A stretch of DNA of 64,000 nt from NCBI GenBank assembly GCA_949126835.1, contig OX421507.1, positions 27,416,822-27,480,821 of the forward strand, written 5' to 3'. The DNA is from Anisus vortex. Lineage: Eukaryota; Mollusca; Gastropoda; Planorbidae. Shown piece after piece: positions 63,711 through 64,000 of this stretch (positions are counted from its first letter, which is position 1; every line of letters starts with the position of its first letter). The notes under the pieces are model-generated. The model ran no database searches, had not been told where the DNA came from, and worked only from the letters and a program-made list of their open reading frames with translations. The position numbers and the translations under genes were made by a program.

Positions 63711-64000
63711 CAAAAGATTACGAGAATTGTATCTCCCGCTCCCCGGCCAAAAAATAAAATAAAATAGACACACGTTTAAGTGTACGTGTTAAACTAATTA
63801 CTTGAAAGTTATGTTGAATAGTTTTTGGTATAAATGATTTTTATTAGCATGCAGATACTCAATACAAATTTAAAATATTTCGCGTGTTTGGCATGAAAAA
63901 ATATTCAGTTGGTCTTTTAAGGGCTGTTTAGATCTAATACCTCAATTATCTCACTTGCATTGTATTGCTGCGTTGGAGCCACAGTTCACTGGGACTATAA
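63711..64000. other. M13 intron DNA to the window end
   Basis: No exon with M13 motifs was found here. Confidence 0.5.

Overview
The window is eukaryotic genomic DNA, AT-rich, with long introns bounded by GT/AG splice sites, phased exons, polyadenylation signals and very dense transposable elements. A gastropod mollusc, possibly a freshwater pulmonate snail, is the best guess. It rests on the tRNA-derived SINEs, the TCTA-rich introns and the animal M13 peptidase, and no sequence search was possible.

Two genes can be assembled by splice sites and reading phase. The first is a tandem pair of seven-exon expansin-like genes on the + strand. Copy 1 runs from ATG 5353 to stop 25852 and copy 2 from ATG 27503 to stop 38864. 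Exon lengths are identical in both (52, 62, 147, 91, 145, 173 and 71 nt) and each encodes a secreted protein of 246 residues: signal peptide, double-psi beta-barrel domain, then a CBM63-like domain. A truncated third copy, with only intron-1 sequence and the exon-2 acceptor, lies at 1-1205. The second gene is the 5' half of an M13 (neprilysin/endothelin-converting-enzyme family) zinc metallopeptidase, also on the + strand. Eight exons lie between 45679 and 62956, including a 33-bp microexon. The start codon exon and the catalytic half are not seen.

The introns and intergenic DNA hold most of the mobile elements. Intron 5 of expansin copy 1 carries a 6.36-kb LTR retrotransposon on the - strand (12153-18513, 452-bp LTRs, GTGAC target duplication). 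It has Ty3/Gypsy-type domains in the order gag-PR-IN-RT-RH, as in Gmr1-like elements, and a tRNA-Leu primer site matching about 45 nt. The same intron holds a 4.04-kb TTAA-flanked DNA transposon (19088-23124) inserted in an 18-bp minisatellite. Elsewhere there are a pogo-like MITE with a second MITE nested in it, a decayed hAT transposase, four kinds of LINE fragments, at least 14 copies or pieces of one tRNA-derived SINE family, and hairpin-headed repeats.

The most unusual signal is that tandem repeats repeatedly span an exon's 3' end together with its splice donor. This is seen at expansin exon 1 (50-bp unit, about 19 copies in copy 2, and about 15 more in the truncated copy), at exon 4 of copy 2 (41-bp unit, 6 copies) and at the fifth recognised M13 exon (46-bp unit, about 33 copies). 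Each array lays down a row of duplicated 5' splice sites at the start of the intron.

The two gene families are unrelated in sequence. A link through plant-cell-wall feeding is plausible for the expansins only.
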